A stretch of 64,000 nt of DNA from Antitrichia curtipendula (lineage: Eukaryota; Streptophyta; Bryopsida; Hypnales; Leucodontaceae). Under the pieces are notes generated by a model. That model worked only from the letters and a program-made list of their open reading frames with translations. It made no database searches and was not told the DNA's origin. The position numbers and the translations under genes were made by a program. Positions 10,100 to 20,912 of the stretch are shown one piece after another; positions within the stretch are counted from its first letter, which is position 1, and the number at the start of each line of letters is the position of its first letter. The stretch spans positions 17,386,725-17,450,724 of the forward strand of contig OX579634.1 in NCBI GenBank assembly GCA_951230915.1, in the 5' to 3' direction.

Positions 10100-12509
10100 T
10101 GTGCGGCAACGGTTGTCGGTCTTTTTTCGTAAATTGGTTCAAAGCTTTGTAATTCACACAAACTCTCCATTTTCCGCCTTTTTTTGGTACAATAACTACA
10201 GGAGAAACCCATTCAGTGTTTCTCACCTCCGTAATAAATCCACCTTCCAACAGTCGGTCTAATTCGGCGCGTAAAACAGCCATTTTCTCCGGGGCCATTC
10301 TTTTTTGTTTTGACCTGACAGGTTTTACTTCGGGCAGCAATTCAATTTTGTGTTCTTCAACTGTGATTGCCGGCAAATCGATATGTTTTGTCACGAAGAG
10401 ATCCGCGTAATTGGTCACCACTTGCTCCAACTCCTCCCGTTCCGCGATAGTTAGGTTAGGGCCAAACTTCACCAAATTTAACAGCTCGCTCCGCTTGCAC
10501 GGACCGATAGTATGATCCTCCAAATGGTCCATAGAATCACTGATGACTTGCGGTAGTACATCAATGGCATATAACTCCGCTTCTGAGTCCTCGGATTCTT
10601 CACTAGAATCTGTAGCTAAGCCGAAATCCCATGAGGACTCGCCTGACGATCCCTCTGGTGAAGAACAACCTGAAGAGCTCCAGCCGGCGTCCGGTACCAC
10701 TTGTATGCTTACTCTGTTCATTGATGATCCGATTTTCATCCTTTCCTTCTCCCAATAATTTACGGCTCGTACTTGGCATAACCAAGGTCTACCGAGAATC
10801 AACGGATAACCACCATTACCTATCGAGATATTGAGGACGTGAAAATCCGCTTTCACTGTAACTCCATTGACGATAATGGGCAACTGATTAATTTGTCCAA
10901 GGGACCGCACACATCTTTGGTCGGCTACCTTTAATCGCATAGATGATGACTTGGTTGTTTTCAATCCCGCTTCCTCCATGAACCAGCTCGCCATGATATT
11001 CACCGCGGCACCTCCATCGATCAAACAACCTTCTATATCATGTCCTTGTATTGTAGCCTCGACTTGTGGCGCTTTGAGATCGCCACGTGCCTTGATGGCT
11101 ACATGGATTCCTGCCGGTGCTCTGCTTTGCCTCGCGCTAATGCCTTGTCGAAGTTCTCTCCTTAACGCAGGGCATTTCGCAACTAACTGACCCATTGTTA
11201 TATTTGCAGACTGGGTACCTAGGTCGTTCAGAATAGAGTACTCAGTCTGACCTTTTCCAATTAACAGATCATTAATTCCAATGTGGCGTCTGGGCTTTCG
11301 AATAGGTTTGCTGGGTTTATCCCTTTTATCTCGATGCGCCTCAACAGGGACTGGAACCGGTTCTTTCAATGGTCTCCCTCGTTTTGTCATCATTATCTCC
11401 AACTCGTCCTGAGTCGTCAGTGGGCCGTCTGCGATCTGCACCAGGTTAATTTCCGCTAACTTCGTACTACTGATCACTGGTGTCTTTTCTTGATCAGGAC
11501 AATCGCTTTTGAAGTGACCCTTTCGTCCGCATTCGTGGCACGTCACAAATTGAACGGCGCGGGAGGGATTGCTCCGACCGTCAGGCAAGAGACTCTTGGC
11601 ACGATTGCTGTTTTGCCCCTGCAACAAGAATAGCTTTAAATCTCTCATCTCGGCTACCAACTGGGAGATCTCGAGGTCTTTGGTGACTATCACGTCCTTA
11701 ACCTCGGTGGAATACGTCGGTAATGGAACCAATTTAACTACCACGGGTGCCACGGCTGCTACCGCAACAGGGGTGTGAGCGATGCTACTCAAATTCAGCT
11801 CTTTACGTTGGGCCAAAGCAATAGCGGCTTCAAATGACATCGGGTCCTTCCATGCCACGATTTCTTGGATGGTGGGTTTCAACCCACCTACAAAACTTCG
11901 TAATGCCAAAGCCTCGATGCTACTTAAGTTGGCAGCCACATTGACGGGATCGTTTGCGTCCGCCTCCCCGTTGACCGCCAACGAGCAGCTCAAACTTTGT
12001 TGGATGCGCGCCTGCAACTCCCTCACGCGTTCGCTGAACTGCCGTACCGTCTCTTCACGGCCTTGCCTCACCAAGCTGAGCGTTCCGAGTAGGCTCTGGT
12101 AACTCTCCCGCTCCTGAAATTCTGCAATCAAGGCCACCGTGAGAGCAGTCCAGGTTCCTCGAATGGCCGCCGGCTGTCGATCGTACCAGAAGGAAGCGGT
12201 ATTGTCGAGATTGATCGGTAATAACTCCAACCAAGTGTCTTCTACCCGATCCCCGTTCGCCATACAGGCGCGCTTGTATTGCTTTAAAAATCGCTCTGGG
12301 TCCTCCTTTTCCTTGCCCGTGAACACCGGGATGGCTACCATGTTGGCCGTCGTTACTGTCCGGGTCTTTTCTTCCCTGACAGGGCCCACGGGTCTAGAAT
12401 TTACTGCTACTTGCTCAGTGTTTAAGCTGTGAGTTAGCTCAGTCCACAGGATGTCTTTGAACCACGCTGCTTCGGATCCTTTTCCTTTTATCTTGATCTC
12501 CTCATGCAT
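10086..12509 (-). CDS. Retrotransposon Gag-protease polyprotein with start of RT
   Basis: An 807-residue frame starts at ATG 12509. Residues about 55-240 are the Gag core (retrotrans_gag type: WYDRQPAAIRGTW and FQERESYQS). Residues 324-337 form a CCHC zinc knuckle (CHECGRKGHFKSDC). A retropepsin-like protease follows, with the active-site motif IDGGAAVN at about 497-504, where D-G-G replaces the commoner D-S/T-G. An acidic, serine-rich linker leads to the first RT motifs (VVIVPKKGGKWRVCV) near the C-terminus. It is the longest intact frame of the element and ends prematurely inside RT. Gag packages the RNA and the protease cuts the polyprotein. Confidence 0.92.
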   Translation of the reverse strand: MHEEIKIKGKGSEAAWFKDILWTELTHSLNTEQVAVNSRPVGPVREEKTRTVTTANMVAIPVFTGKEKEDPERFLKQYKRACMANGDRVEDTWLELLPINLDNTASFWYDRQPAAIRGTWTALTVALIAEFQERESYQSLLGTLSLVRQGREETVRQFSERVRELQARIQQSLSCSLAVNGEADANDPVNVAANLSSIEALALRSFVGGLKPTIQEIVAWKDPMSFEAAIALAQRKELNLSSIAHTPVAVAAVAPVVVKLVPLPTYSTEVKDVIVTKDLEISQLVAEMRDLKLFLLQGQNSNRAKSLLPDGRSNPSRAVQFVTCHECGRKGHFKSDCPDQEKTPVISSTKLAEINLVQIADGPLTTQDELEIMMTKRGRPLKEPVPVPVEAHRDKRDKPSKPIRKPRRHIGINDLLIGKGQTEYSILNDLGTQSANITMGQLVAKCPALRRELRQGISARQSRAPAGIHVAIKARGDLKAPQVEATIQGHDIEGCLIDGGAAVNIMASWFMEEAGLKTTKSSSMRLKVADQRCVRSLGQINQLPIIVNGVTVKADFHVLNISIGNGGYPLILGRPWLCQVRAVNYWEKERMKIGSSMNRVSIQVVPDAGWSSSGCSSPEGSSGESSWDFGLATDSSEESEDSEAELYAIDVLPQVISDSMDHLEDHTIGPCKRSELLNLVKFGPNLTIAEREELEQVVTNYADLFVTKHIDLPAITVEEHKIELLPEVKPVRSKQKRMAPEKMAVLRAELDRLLEGGFITEVRNTEWVSPVVIVPKKGGKWRVCVNYKALNQFTKKDRQPLPHIDKL

Positions 12510-12651
12510 TCGACCGGATGTATTTGCTCAGATGCTCGACAGACAGCAATCCGTGTTTACATGCGTAATCTCTCTCACGATCCCGACAAGGCCGCTACAA
12601 ATCCAAAATTCCAGAAACCGCAAAACTCCGTAAAAGTAGGGTTGGCGGATA

Positions 12652-12720
12652 TGCCTTTGCAATCACACTGCGCCGGATCCTTTTCCTTTTATCTCGATCT
12701 CCTCATTCATTCGGCCTACC
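12652..12720 (-). repeat. Partial duplication of the gag start region
   Basis: The block GGATCCTTTTCCTTTTAT with its flank ATCTCCTCAT at about 12676-12710 repeats 12473-12507, which encodes the first residues of Gag on the minus strand. The two copies are about 203 bp apart with few mismatches. It is a short internal duplication in the leader. Confidence 0.65.
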
Positions 12721-12874
12721 TCCCGATACCTCCACTCGCTGAAGACAATGATTGAATAGGACAGGCAGAGCAAACTGCAAACAAGCTGCTGTAAAACTTC
12801 AATCTGGTTCCACACTCTCAAGTCGACGTTACTACTGGTCGTTAATTTCTCGCTGTGGTGTCAGCCTCGTGGTT

Positions 12875-13261
12875 CTATTCTCGTGGTACGTGAATAATTT
12901 CCGCCGTTTTGAAAGCGTGCATCAATTCTTTAGCGGTTTGATAGAACGGTATGAGTTTCTCAGACCGGACCTCCCAGTTTCCAGACATTTGATTGCAAAT
13001 CAACTTTGAATCACCCTTGATCTGAACGTGCTGGATATCTTTTCCCTTGGCTATTTCTAACCCGGTTATCAAAGCAGCGTATTCAGATTGATTGCAGGTT
13101 AATCCCTTTCCAAGGTCTCTATGGTAGACTTCCTTTGATCCGTTGGGATGTTCTAACGTCACACCTGCACCCCAGCCCAACTGCTTCGTACACGAGCCGT
13201 CAAAATTTAATTTCCACGGTTCCATTTCACTCCACTCACCATGTCGATCTGTCTGCTTCAA
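12875..13261 (-). pseudogene. Second RNase H (RNase HI-like) domain upstream of gag
   Basis: The 128-residue frame is a compact RNase H fold. Acidic catalytic residues appear in NFDGSC, NQSEYAAL and IKGDSKL, in the order and spacing of plant/archaeal-type RNase HI. It ends at HVPRE followed by TAG; the next codons read NHEAD, the usual place of the last catalytic aspartate, so the stop looks like a nonsense mutation. It lies between the 5' LTR and gag, whereas the extra RNase H of Tat-type elements is normally within or after pol. It could be a captured host domain, a rearranged Tat domain, or an unusual native arrangement. Confidence 0.82.
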
Positions 13262-13308
13262 TTTCAGGCTTTGACTGCGAAATCACGCATCATCAACAAC
13301 TGATTGAA

Positions 13309-13572
13309 TCATAGTTCCTGGAAAATAAAGGATGGTTCGGCGTAAAATCCATCTTCTGCAAAATATTGGGGATTTATCTCGTTGTATTCTGCTAACACGG
13401 TTAGATAGCTCTCCGGTGCATTGGAAATCTCATAATGACTTGATTCAAATTTTGCTGGCGTGATAATCTGCTCCGAGTCTTGCAGTGTAATTTCTTCTGT
13501 CTCTATGATAAGGTCGGTGAACTCAGTTATCAATTGCGAACTTTCTTCCGCGGGTGGCTGAGATAAACACAT
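13309..13572 (-). CDS. Small leader open frame of the retrotransposon, unknown function
   Basis: This 87-residue acidic frame (rich in E, S and T) sits between the 5' LTR and the RNase H domain. I recognise no domain. An overlapping frame at 13530-13715 is also open. Both may be remnants of one leader reading frame fused to the RNase H segment before stops accumulated. Confidence 0.35.
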   Translation of the reverse strand: MCLSQPPAEESSQLITEFTDLIIETEEITLQDSEQIITPAKFESSHYEISNAPESYLTVLAEYNEINPQYFAEDGFYAEPSFIFQEL

Positions 13573-13765
13573 GATTGTGTCTTTACTCTTGTTCCAAACG
13601 TTCGGTTATCTCCTTCTGAACATAATAAGATCATGAAACCAATAAGCTCAAAGAACTCAACAAGTCCGGCTCTCACCCTTTTCGACAGTTCCCTCGATAA
13701 TCGCATCTGCAACACTCCTCAGAATTCCTATTGTCTACTCCAGGTGTTACGACAGTATGCGACTC

Positions 13766-13785
13766 GGGTCCCGGCAACAGAACCA
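13766..13785 (-). other. Primer-binding-site candidate
   Basis: Three nucleotides inside the 5' LTR the minus strand reads TGGTTCTGTTGCCGGGACCC. It starts with TGG, the complement of tRNA CCA, as a PBS should. The GTTGCCGGG core looks tRNA-derived, but I do not assign the primer tRNA. Confidence 0.6.
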
Positions 13786-13788
13786 AGA

Positions 13789-14157
13789 TGAAAGCAAAAT
13801 TAATTTATATGCTTAATGTCAAGCCAACTATTTCATACACACAGATCATGCTTTTTAATCCAAATGAAATCGATCATGTCCTTTATTATTTGACGTCTCC
13901 TGATACATCATACCCTCAATCCACTTTTCTCTCTCTCTGGCGCTCCTCGTCTCTCCCTGCTCTCCTTGAACTGAAGCCCTGACCATTTCCTTCTTGGTAT
14001 TCGAGTAAAACTGCCTTCTGTAACTGCCCAGTTAACACCAGATAGCGGTTAGGCTATGGCCCCTGGATCTGATCGATTCCGTGTTGGAATTTGCATCTCT
14101 GAATGCCTTGAAGGAATATCAGAAAACATCCCCTTTAGACCGAAATTGCCGTTATCA
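13789..14157 (-). repeat. 5' LTR of the Ty3/gypsy element
   Basis: This is a 369-bp copy of 7336-7704 with TG...CA termini. It is followed on the plus strand by ATAC, matching the ATAC before the other LTR. As the upstream LTR of a minus-strand element it would hold the promoter. I could not place a TATA box with confidence. Confidence 0.93.
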
Positions 14158-15178
14158 ATACTCATGAAAAATGAATTGGTTTTTGTCAATTCCAATGGAT
14201 GAAAAATATAATTAAAGAAAAGACGCGTGATTGAGATTCATTATAAAAGATGATCATCGAAGGAAGTTGCACTATCGATATACATAAGGATACAACTTAT
14301 AATAACATGTAATATTTTTAAGCCAATTTTTTTTTCTTCCAAAATATATATCCATAATAATATTCCAAATTTTTATGTTTTTGTTTTTTTGTACTTTGAT
14401 CTTAATCCTAAAATGCTTGTAAATGGATAAATATTTGTATAGTTTTTTTTATAGCACCTTATTTTCTAAACAACTATAAATTTCTCAAATCGCTTAAAAT
14501 TTTTGTAGGTTTGCGGAGCACAGGTGTTTATAAATCATCATTTTAAAGTTGTTATGTAAGCAAACTATTGAACTTATTCACCTTCATCTCATGAAAAATT
14601 CTTCACATCTATTTGCTTATGGAGTAAAAGCACTTCTAAAAAATTTGTTTTCAATATTGAAGCTTGTTTCATACAAACATTATAATCTTCAAGATACACT
14701 ACAAAAATTTCATAATAGTAGCACTTTTGGGATATGTGTTGCTTTGTATATGCAAAAAATCAATAACCCGTCCCTCAAATCTATACAAAATCTTCAACTT
14801 AGTTGTTGTCATTTAGGCACCCCAAATCTATGCGGAAGGTATCATATTTAAGGACAATTGTAATTGTTGTTGGCATGTTATTTTTAATGATTTAAAGGTT
14901 GATGTCAACAATGAGATTCTAGAATACCTATTTTGATCCAAATACCCACAACAAAGAAAGCTAAACAAATCTTCATAGTGCCTAAGTGGGCACCGAAGAC
15001 ACGTCATCAATACTATCTAAAGAAGGAGCAAGTACAAGGTGCCTCATTTGGGCAAGGCCAAGCTCAATAGGAGAGGATTGGCTCCCTGATCGCTTAATAT
15101 TTTGCCATGAGGTTGTTCAACATGGCCAATGCTTACTCAATGGTCAAAAGTATATATATTTTTTATTTTTTATTTTTT

Positions 15179-15210
<32 letters not shown>

Positions 15211-15689
15211 TTTTTTAAATTTTCTAGTAGGACAAGAACTGTGCCTGATTTGGAGGTTTTTAGTGGGACAGAGGGAGTATGTCCTATGTTATTGCCACAA
15301 TTGTTACAACTAATGTCTTGTAACAATTGAAAAAAATAATGCCCTAAATATTAATTTAGTTTCATTATTTTGAAAGCAAGGATATATATTATTAAAAATC
15401 ATAAAAGCAATTGAACAATGTATGTGGTTCTAGCTTTTCTCTACCTCAGTAAAAATAATGATGTTGCAGAAAACAAACGAAATGAAATATAGATGAGATT
15501 CAAACAAAAAAAACACTCAATAGCCTCAGCCACAAACTAACTATCAGAATAAAACCTTCTTGCAACATTGTTGTCCAATAAATTACTCTCATTTATTATA
15601 TGACTAACCCTACTCTTGAGTGTGTTTTTATTTTTTATTTTTTTATTTACACAAATAAAGGATACTGATTGCATTTGGGGGAAATCAAA
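14158..15689. other. AT-rich spacer with a T-rich low-complexity tract
   Basis: No gene is recognised. The open frame at 14549-14851 has no known domain and its composition matches the spacer. A T(3-12)A tract at about 15153-15220 is simple sequence. The sequence left of 7336 and right of 14157 is presumably one older repeat interrupted by the retrotransposon. Confidence 0.5.
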
Positions 15690-15915
15690 CTCCTTGAAAA
15701 AAAATTAAAGAATTTTTGTAGGAAGAAAAAATGGAATTGGCATGTAACCCAAGTCATTTCAGATTTTTTGGACCTTTGTGGAAGTTGAAGCATAGTGGTC
15801 ACTAAAAGTGACCACCTCTTGAAATGTACATTGTTGGTACATTAAAGAAAGAAAAATGTACATCTATGTCAATAGTCACTTTTAGAGCAAGGTTGCTTTT
15901 GGAGCACCCTACTTA
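15690..15915 (+). mobile_element. MITE family B, partial copy
   Basis: It shares with 6107-6418 the blocks GGAAGAAAAAATG.AATTGGCAT, TTTTTGGACCTTTGTGGAA, AAAAGTGACCACC.CTTGAAATGTACAT and TCACTTTTAGAGCA. The left terminus is missing or too diverged to see. It is non-coding. Confidence 0.6.
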
Positions 15916-15928
15916 AGACTTTATCCCC

Positions 15929-16430
15929 TTAATCCTTAAAAAGACATTTTATGTTCAGGCTTGGTCAAACTTCATTAGATTTCTACATTAAAACATAGAT
16001 TTCAAAATTTTGATATTTTTTACATATAGTAACATATGTCTAAAATTGAATCTCATTTTTTCATAATTAAGAATATCAAATTGAATTTTATAAGACTTAT
16101 AAAGAAATATGTATAAAAATAATAATAATTATACAAATAGTGCTTAAAACAGGATATAATTTTCATGAAAAATGGAAATAATAGTGACAAACATCATGCT
16201 ATCATTTATGTACTCCTTGAGGTTACACCAAGAGAAATTTGATAGAAAAAGTTCAAAAGTGGTGTATTTGAGCTTTCAAGATGCTACCTTGAAAGTGTCA
16301 TAAAAATTATAATTTTAATCATTTTGAAAAAAATTCAAATGGAGTAAAAAGAGGATTATTGGAACTCAATTTTTTTAGTTAAACTTTTAAACTTTTAAAA
16401 TCAAGAACTATGTAAAAATTCAAGTTTTGA
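15929..16430 (+). repeat. Interspersed repeat R1, copy 2
   Basis: It is similar to 821-1270 along its length, beginning TTAATCCTTAAAAAGAC. Shared internal blocks include TTGGTCAAACTTCATT and TCAAAAGTGGTGTAT. It is non-coding. The right boundary is approximate. Confidence 0.6.
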
Positions 16431-18870
16431 CTTTCAAAATGTTTAGCTAAATGTCCACGGGACTTGCATTGTTCTTTAAGGGTTTTGAACCAATAGTCTA
16501 GCTATATTTCCAAAATTGTGAAGATGTATTATAAAATACAACTTAGAAGAGTTATTCAATGATGACTTTCAAAAAATTATTATGAAATACAATCCATAGA
16601 TCATATCCATACAATTAGGTCAACTAGTACACAAACTAAAAAATTTCAATAAAATTTGAAGCCAAAATTAAAAATTCCTTTTAAAATCCTATTTAGATTG
16701 ATATTTTTTATTTCACAATAACTCTTTCCTTGTGTTCAAAATGTTAGGCTCTAATTGTAGTTATGTCTGAAGATTAAGATTTTTATTTTTTTGTTCAAAT
16801 CGTTTTGAAGGGTCATTTTTTGAATTGAAATTTATTTTTTCTTAGGCTAGACCACCCAATATACTTTAAATTATAAAATATTTGCAAAACAAAGTCTTTA
16901 TAATCTATAGTGTACAATGCTAATATAAAAATCTTAAAAAAATCGATGGATGACAAATTGCATTCTTGTATGCTTGGGAGGTACGTGCATTCATTTGTTG
17001 AAAATTTGAGTGTTTGGTCCCCAAAGTTGAGGTAAGTCAACTTAAAGTTCTCAAATGTTTATCATATTTCTATGATAGAAATGCAAGACTTTTTATAAAC
17101 CTTTTTCTCTAAATATATTTTTAATTAATGCAATATTATTTGAAATCTAGCATCTTCCACTTCGTGAGTCGTAAAACTTGCTAAGTATGTGCACACTTCC
17201 TAAATGCCCAAGAGAGATCTTTCTTCCAAAATCACTTCCAAAAGAGTTGTTTTTCAGACAAAATTATTATTTTTACAATTATTAATTATAAAATCTAACT
17301 ATATGATTTACTATATGCGCTCTATTCCAATCACTATAATAAATGACCAAATTTAGATTGCAATGTACATTGGTAACTGTGATTTGCCCCCCAAACCTCT
17401 ATAATTTTTGTCTTTTAGCTAGCTTTTGAAGTGGATTATTTTCATTGTCCAATGTCTAAATTTGAATTTTCATACACCTATTCAAAGTACTTTGGAATGC
17501 ACTTGGACCACTAATAGAAATTTCAAGTTCTAATTATAAATCGGTAAAAAGCTAGAAGATAATTTTTGTAGAGGAAATTTTTTTAGAGCACGTTGAGGAT
17601 GACTTGAGTGTTGAAAAAAATATTGCCAAATGTATTTAGAGCAAGGAAAAGTAATCCTTCAAGGATATAACAAACCCTAGGAAGATGTGCATTGTGTAAA
17701 AATCTTTAAAACCACATGGGAGCAAAAACATAGTCTTTTTAATGCAAAATGGTATTAATAATGAACTACTTAGATAGAAATGTAATTATTTTATTGCTCA
17801 AAGAAAATGTATCTCAAAAATATTTTGGGAACATTCATGGTGTATTCTCAAAAGATCCCAGAAAATGTTTCAAAATTGAAGATAATATATATTTCTTCAT
17901 ACCCCACCTTCAAAACATTCTTTGCAAAAAGGGGAAATTTTTTACACTTGATGTCCCCAAGGGTACAAACTTGAGTGCCACTTCCAAAGTCAAATACTAA
18001 AATTTTACAATCTTCTTGGTTTTTAATGTTATTAAGCTCAATTGATGAAATGTGGTTTCTATAATCTTCTTTGTATTCTATTTTGAAATTTCTAAAAACT
18101 ACAAAATTACAACTTTTTTTGTAGCCCTTTGAATGGAACATCTTGAAGGTTGGAGATAGCCCACTTTCAAACATTTTCACTTGAATTTCTCTTAGCTTAA
18201 GCTCCAAGATTACATCAATTATATCGTGAGGATGATAACTAATATTTCTATTCAAAGTAAAATTTCATGTTATTGTAAATATTTTTGTAAGCTATTATAA
18301 ACAAAGAATTCACTCAAGAGGATCATATACATATTACAATGTTTTTCAATTACAGTAAGACATAATTAATTCTAAGATGTAGATTATTACACGGGACAAA
18401 AACCAAACTATTGAAATATACGTTTTGATACAATTCTTGCAAAATTATTTGCAAATCAATTCACTAAGAGCATCCACGTGGCGGGGCGCCAAGGGCAGTT
18501 GACACGGGGAGTGGGCAAGCCCAGGCTGTAAACTTGGCCCAGGGCAAGTACGGGAAAGGCCAAAAATTGGCCGGCCACGGCCAAATTTGATGAGTGTCCG
18601 AGAGAATGGCGAGCCCCCTACATCACTCACTATGCAGTTTGACTATCATATCCTGCAGACTTTGAGGTACCGACCCCAGCTGCCACTCCAATAAACTGAA
18701 AAGTTTTTCTACTGCTGCAAATTTTTTGATTGCAATAAAAGAACTTGAAATAGAGCATTTTCTACTTCAATAGTGTTTTCTTTACTTGTGTGAAGAAATA
18801 GAAGGATAAGCTTTTGCAACTGAAATTGAGATAGAAGAAGAACGAAGAAGCTCTTTATATGCATATTGGG
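16431..18870. other. AT-rich spacer; one unrecognised open frame at 17848-18255 (-)
   Basis: No gene is recognised. The longest frame is 135 residues on the minus strand (17848-18255), rich in I, K, F and N. It matches no family I know and may be a transposon remnant or chance. A short GC-richer patch at 18470-18640 stands out from its surroundings and may be an inserted fragment. Its frame (18445-18630, minus) is not recognised either. Confidence 0.45.
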
Positions 18871-19420
18871 TGGTAGGTTGTAGAACAACGCATGTGGGAT
18901 AATGTAAATTAGAATGAGTAAGAGCTCAACCGCTCATAGTTAAGTCAAAAGTAGGAATTGTGTTTAAAATAGAAATTCTAACCACATTTAGGCATAGTAC
19001 AAAAACTTTTTTCAAAAAACTTTGAACTTAGAAAAGTTATTAAATGAAGATAAATTTCATCTCCAAAAATCCGTTTGAAATTTAGAACCTCTAATAAAAA
19101 GTTATCGACAAAAATTTAGAGAGAAAGTTTGAAAATGTCAAAAGAAATTCCCTTCCAGTTCCTCTCTCAAATTTGTTCATAAGTTTTGATTGCAGGTGCT
19201 AAATCTCAAACGGATTTTTGGAGATGAAATTCATCTTCATTTAACAACTTTTTTTAGTTCAAAGTTTTTTAGAAAAAGTTATTCTACCATGCCTAAATCA
19301 GGTCTTAAATTCTACTTTCAACACAATTCTTGTTTCAATTTGACTTAACTATGAGTATTTGATCTCCTACTAATTCTAATTTACATATCCCACATGGATT
19401 GCTCTACCTTCTACACGCCA
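18871..19420. mobile_element. 550-bp foldback element with arms of about 260 bp
   Basis: The whole element is one long inverted repeat. The left arm starts TGGTAGGTTGTAGAACAACG and contains CATGTGGGATA, AGTTAAGTCAAA and ATCTCCAAAAATCCG. The right arm contains the complements CGGATTTTTGGAGAT, TTTGACTTAACT and TATCCCACATGG, ending near 19420. The centre (about 19130-19170) is unpaired. No coding region is seen. Transcribed, it would form a long hairpin, so a small-RNA source is possible but not shown. Confidence 0.75.
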
Positions 19421-19849
19421 TGTGTATGTAATTAGCCTTTCATTACGTCTAAATCTTGATGGAAATTGAAAGTTCTTGCTTACAAATTTCTATGGACACA
19501 AGTAAAGTTAATTTTATTACAACTGTAGTAAAGTTCACATTACTTGTGTCAATTAAAATTAACCAACAAGCATTGTCAACTTGTCAATATTTTTGAGACA
19601 AGAGAATGTGTGTTTTTTTTACACATGTATGGAAGTAAAGGAAAGCAGGTCTAAAGAATTGAAAGTCAAATTTGTTTATGGTTTAATTGGTCAACTTTAC
19701 ATTGCTCGATAATTAAACCATAAACAATTTAACTTGGCGCGTCAGCCGTGGGGCAGAGGAGGAGCAGTGAGGCCCCACTCCTCAAATGCACACTCCAAAA
19801 CCTCACTTGTCGCCCTTCCTTGGCGCATCAGCCATGGGAATGCTCTCTG

Positions 19850-19992
19850 TGAGAAGGGATGCGTGGTGTTTTGTTTCGTGGTGTTTCAACTCACAAAAGA
19901 AAACATATTGAATTTGAAAGTTTTTGTGAATTAAAAATTAGAAAATTACTTTTACTTTTTAATTGTGGCAATTGTGCCACAGGGCACACTAA
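19850..19992 (-). repeat. Interspersed repeat R2, inverted partial copy
   Basis: It contains TTTTGTTTCGTGGTGTTTC and TGGCAATTGTGCCACAGGGC, which are reverse complements of blocks in the repeats at 5010-5320 and 5650-5905. It is a partial copy without coding potential. Confidence 0.5.
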
Positions 19993-20437
19993 TTGTAACC
20001 AAGGAGAGTTTGTTTCTTTGCAGTATCCACTGCTATTTCCCGGCAATACATGTAGCAAACAACTGAATACCCAAATCACTCCCTCAGGAATTGCAATGAC
20101 TTGGGGTCCATGTAAAAAGTTCAGGTGCCCAGAAGGGGACTGGAGTCGGTTTTAGTTAATTACAATTCTGACCATTGTTTTTTTTTATCCAACGGAGATA
20201 CAGGGCTTGAGGGGGGTACAGCACAGGACAGTATTGTACAGTAATCCATAACTAAAGTCCAAGGTCCAAGCCAAATAAGTGAAAAGTGGAAAGGTGTTGG
20301 AAAGGTTCCCTCTAATCACCAATCTCAATTCGGCAAAATACCTGGCCAATGCCTAAACTACAAATCCCAACCAGTTGAATTTGATTTCACTAAAGTCAAC
20401 CGTAACTATCTACTGTGATTACACCCTCCTGGGCTTG

Positions 20438-20912
20438 CCCCCCCCCCCCCCCCTCCCATGGAAAAAAATGACAGCCCTTAATTTTTTTTGGAAAAGAAAT
20501 CCTCCCCCTCCTCCTGCCGTTGATTTATATACAGATTTATATACGGATAGGTAGTACGTGTACGAATACATGTACAGTATGTATATGAATTCGAGTATAT
20601 ATACACGATACAATACGGATACAAATATACACCTGGTACAAATACAGATACGTAATAGATATGCAATGGATACGCAATGGATATATCCCATATCCATTGC
20701 CACTCCCACCCCCACCTCAAAATTACAAAAAGGCTGGGAGGGTTAGGAGGTGAGGAAAAAAAAATTAAATTGATTTTTTAAAACTTAACCACAATAAAAA
20801 TGCATTAGGGGGAGTGGGGGTGGGATAAAAAAACATTTTAATTAAAAAATAAATCAGGTGGGGGTCTTTTTGAGTGGATGGTGAAGGCGTCCCTCACTAT
20901 CCACTCAAAAGA
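20438..20912. repeat. C16 tract, degenerate ATACGGATAC-type repeats and a hairpin
   Basis: A run of 16 C (20438-20453) precedes a stretch (20525-20695) with many imperfect TATACGGATA / GATACGCAATGGATA units. At 20865-20912 lies a hairpin whose stems are TGAGTGGAT and ATCCACTCA with extra flanking pairs. None of this is coding. Confidence 0.6.

Larger units (their letters stand above)
7336..14157 (-). mobile_element. Ty3/gypsy LTR retrotransposon, complete but coding-defective
   Basis: The element is 6.8 kb and has two 369-bp LTRs. In minus-strand order it holds the 5' LTR (13789-14157), a primer-binding-site candidate, a small open frame (13309-13572), an RNase H domain (12875-13261), gag-protease-start of RT (10086-12509), RT (9584-10099), RT-RNase H plus integrase zinc finger (8618-9511), integrase core (7850-8599), a polypurine tract (7705-7716) and the 3' LTR. 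RT before integrase places it in Ty3/gypsy. The reading frame is broken by stops and shifts at several points, so it is non-autonomous although the LTRs are nearly identical. The extra RNase H domain is reminiscent of Tat-lineage elements, but its position upstream of gag is unusual. Confidence 0.92.

Noticed and set aside
10216..12755. Multiple plus-strand frames across the retrotransposon
   Set aside because: They are antisense shadows of gag-pol on the minus strand.
17848..18255. 135-residue AT-rich frame on the minus strand, considered as a copia-type remnant
   Set aside because: A vague DFGSGTQVC stretch is not enough; no other polyprotein motif nearby.
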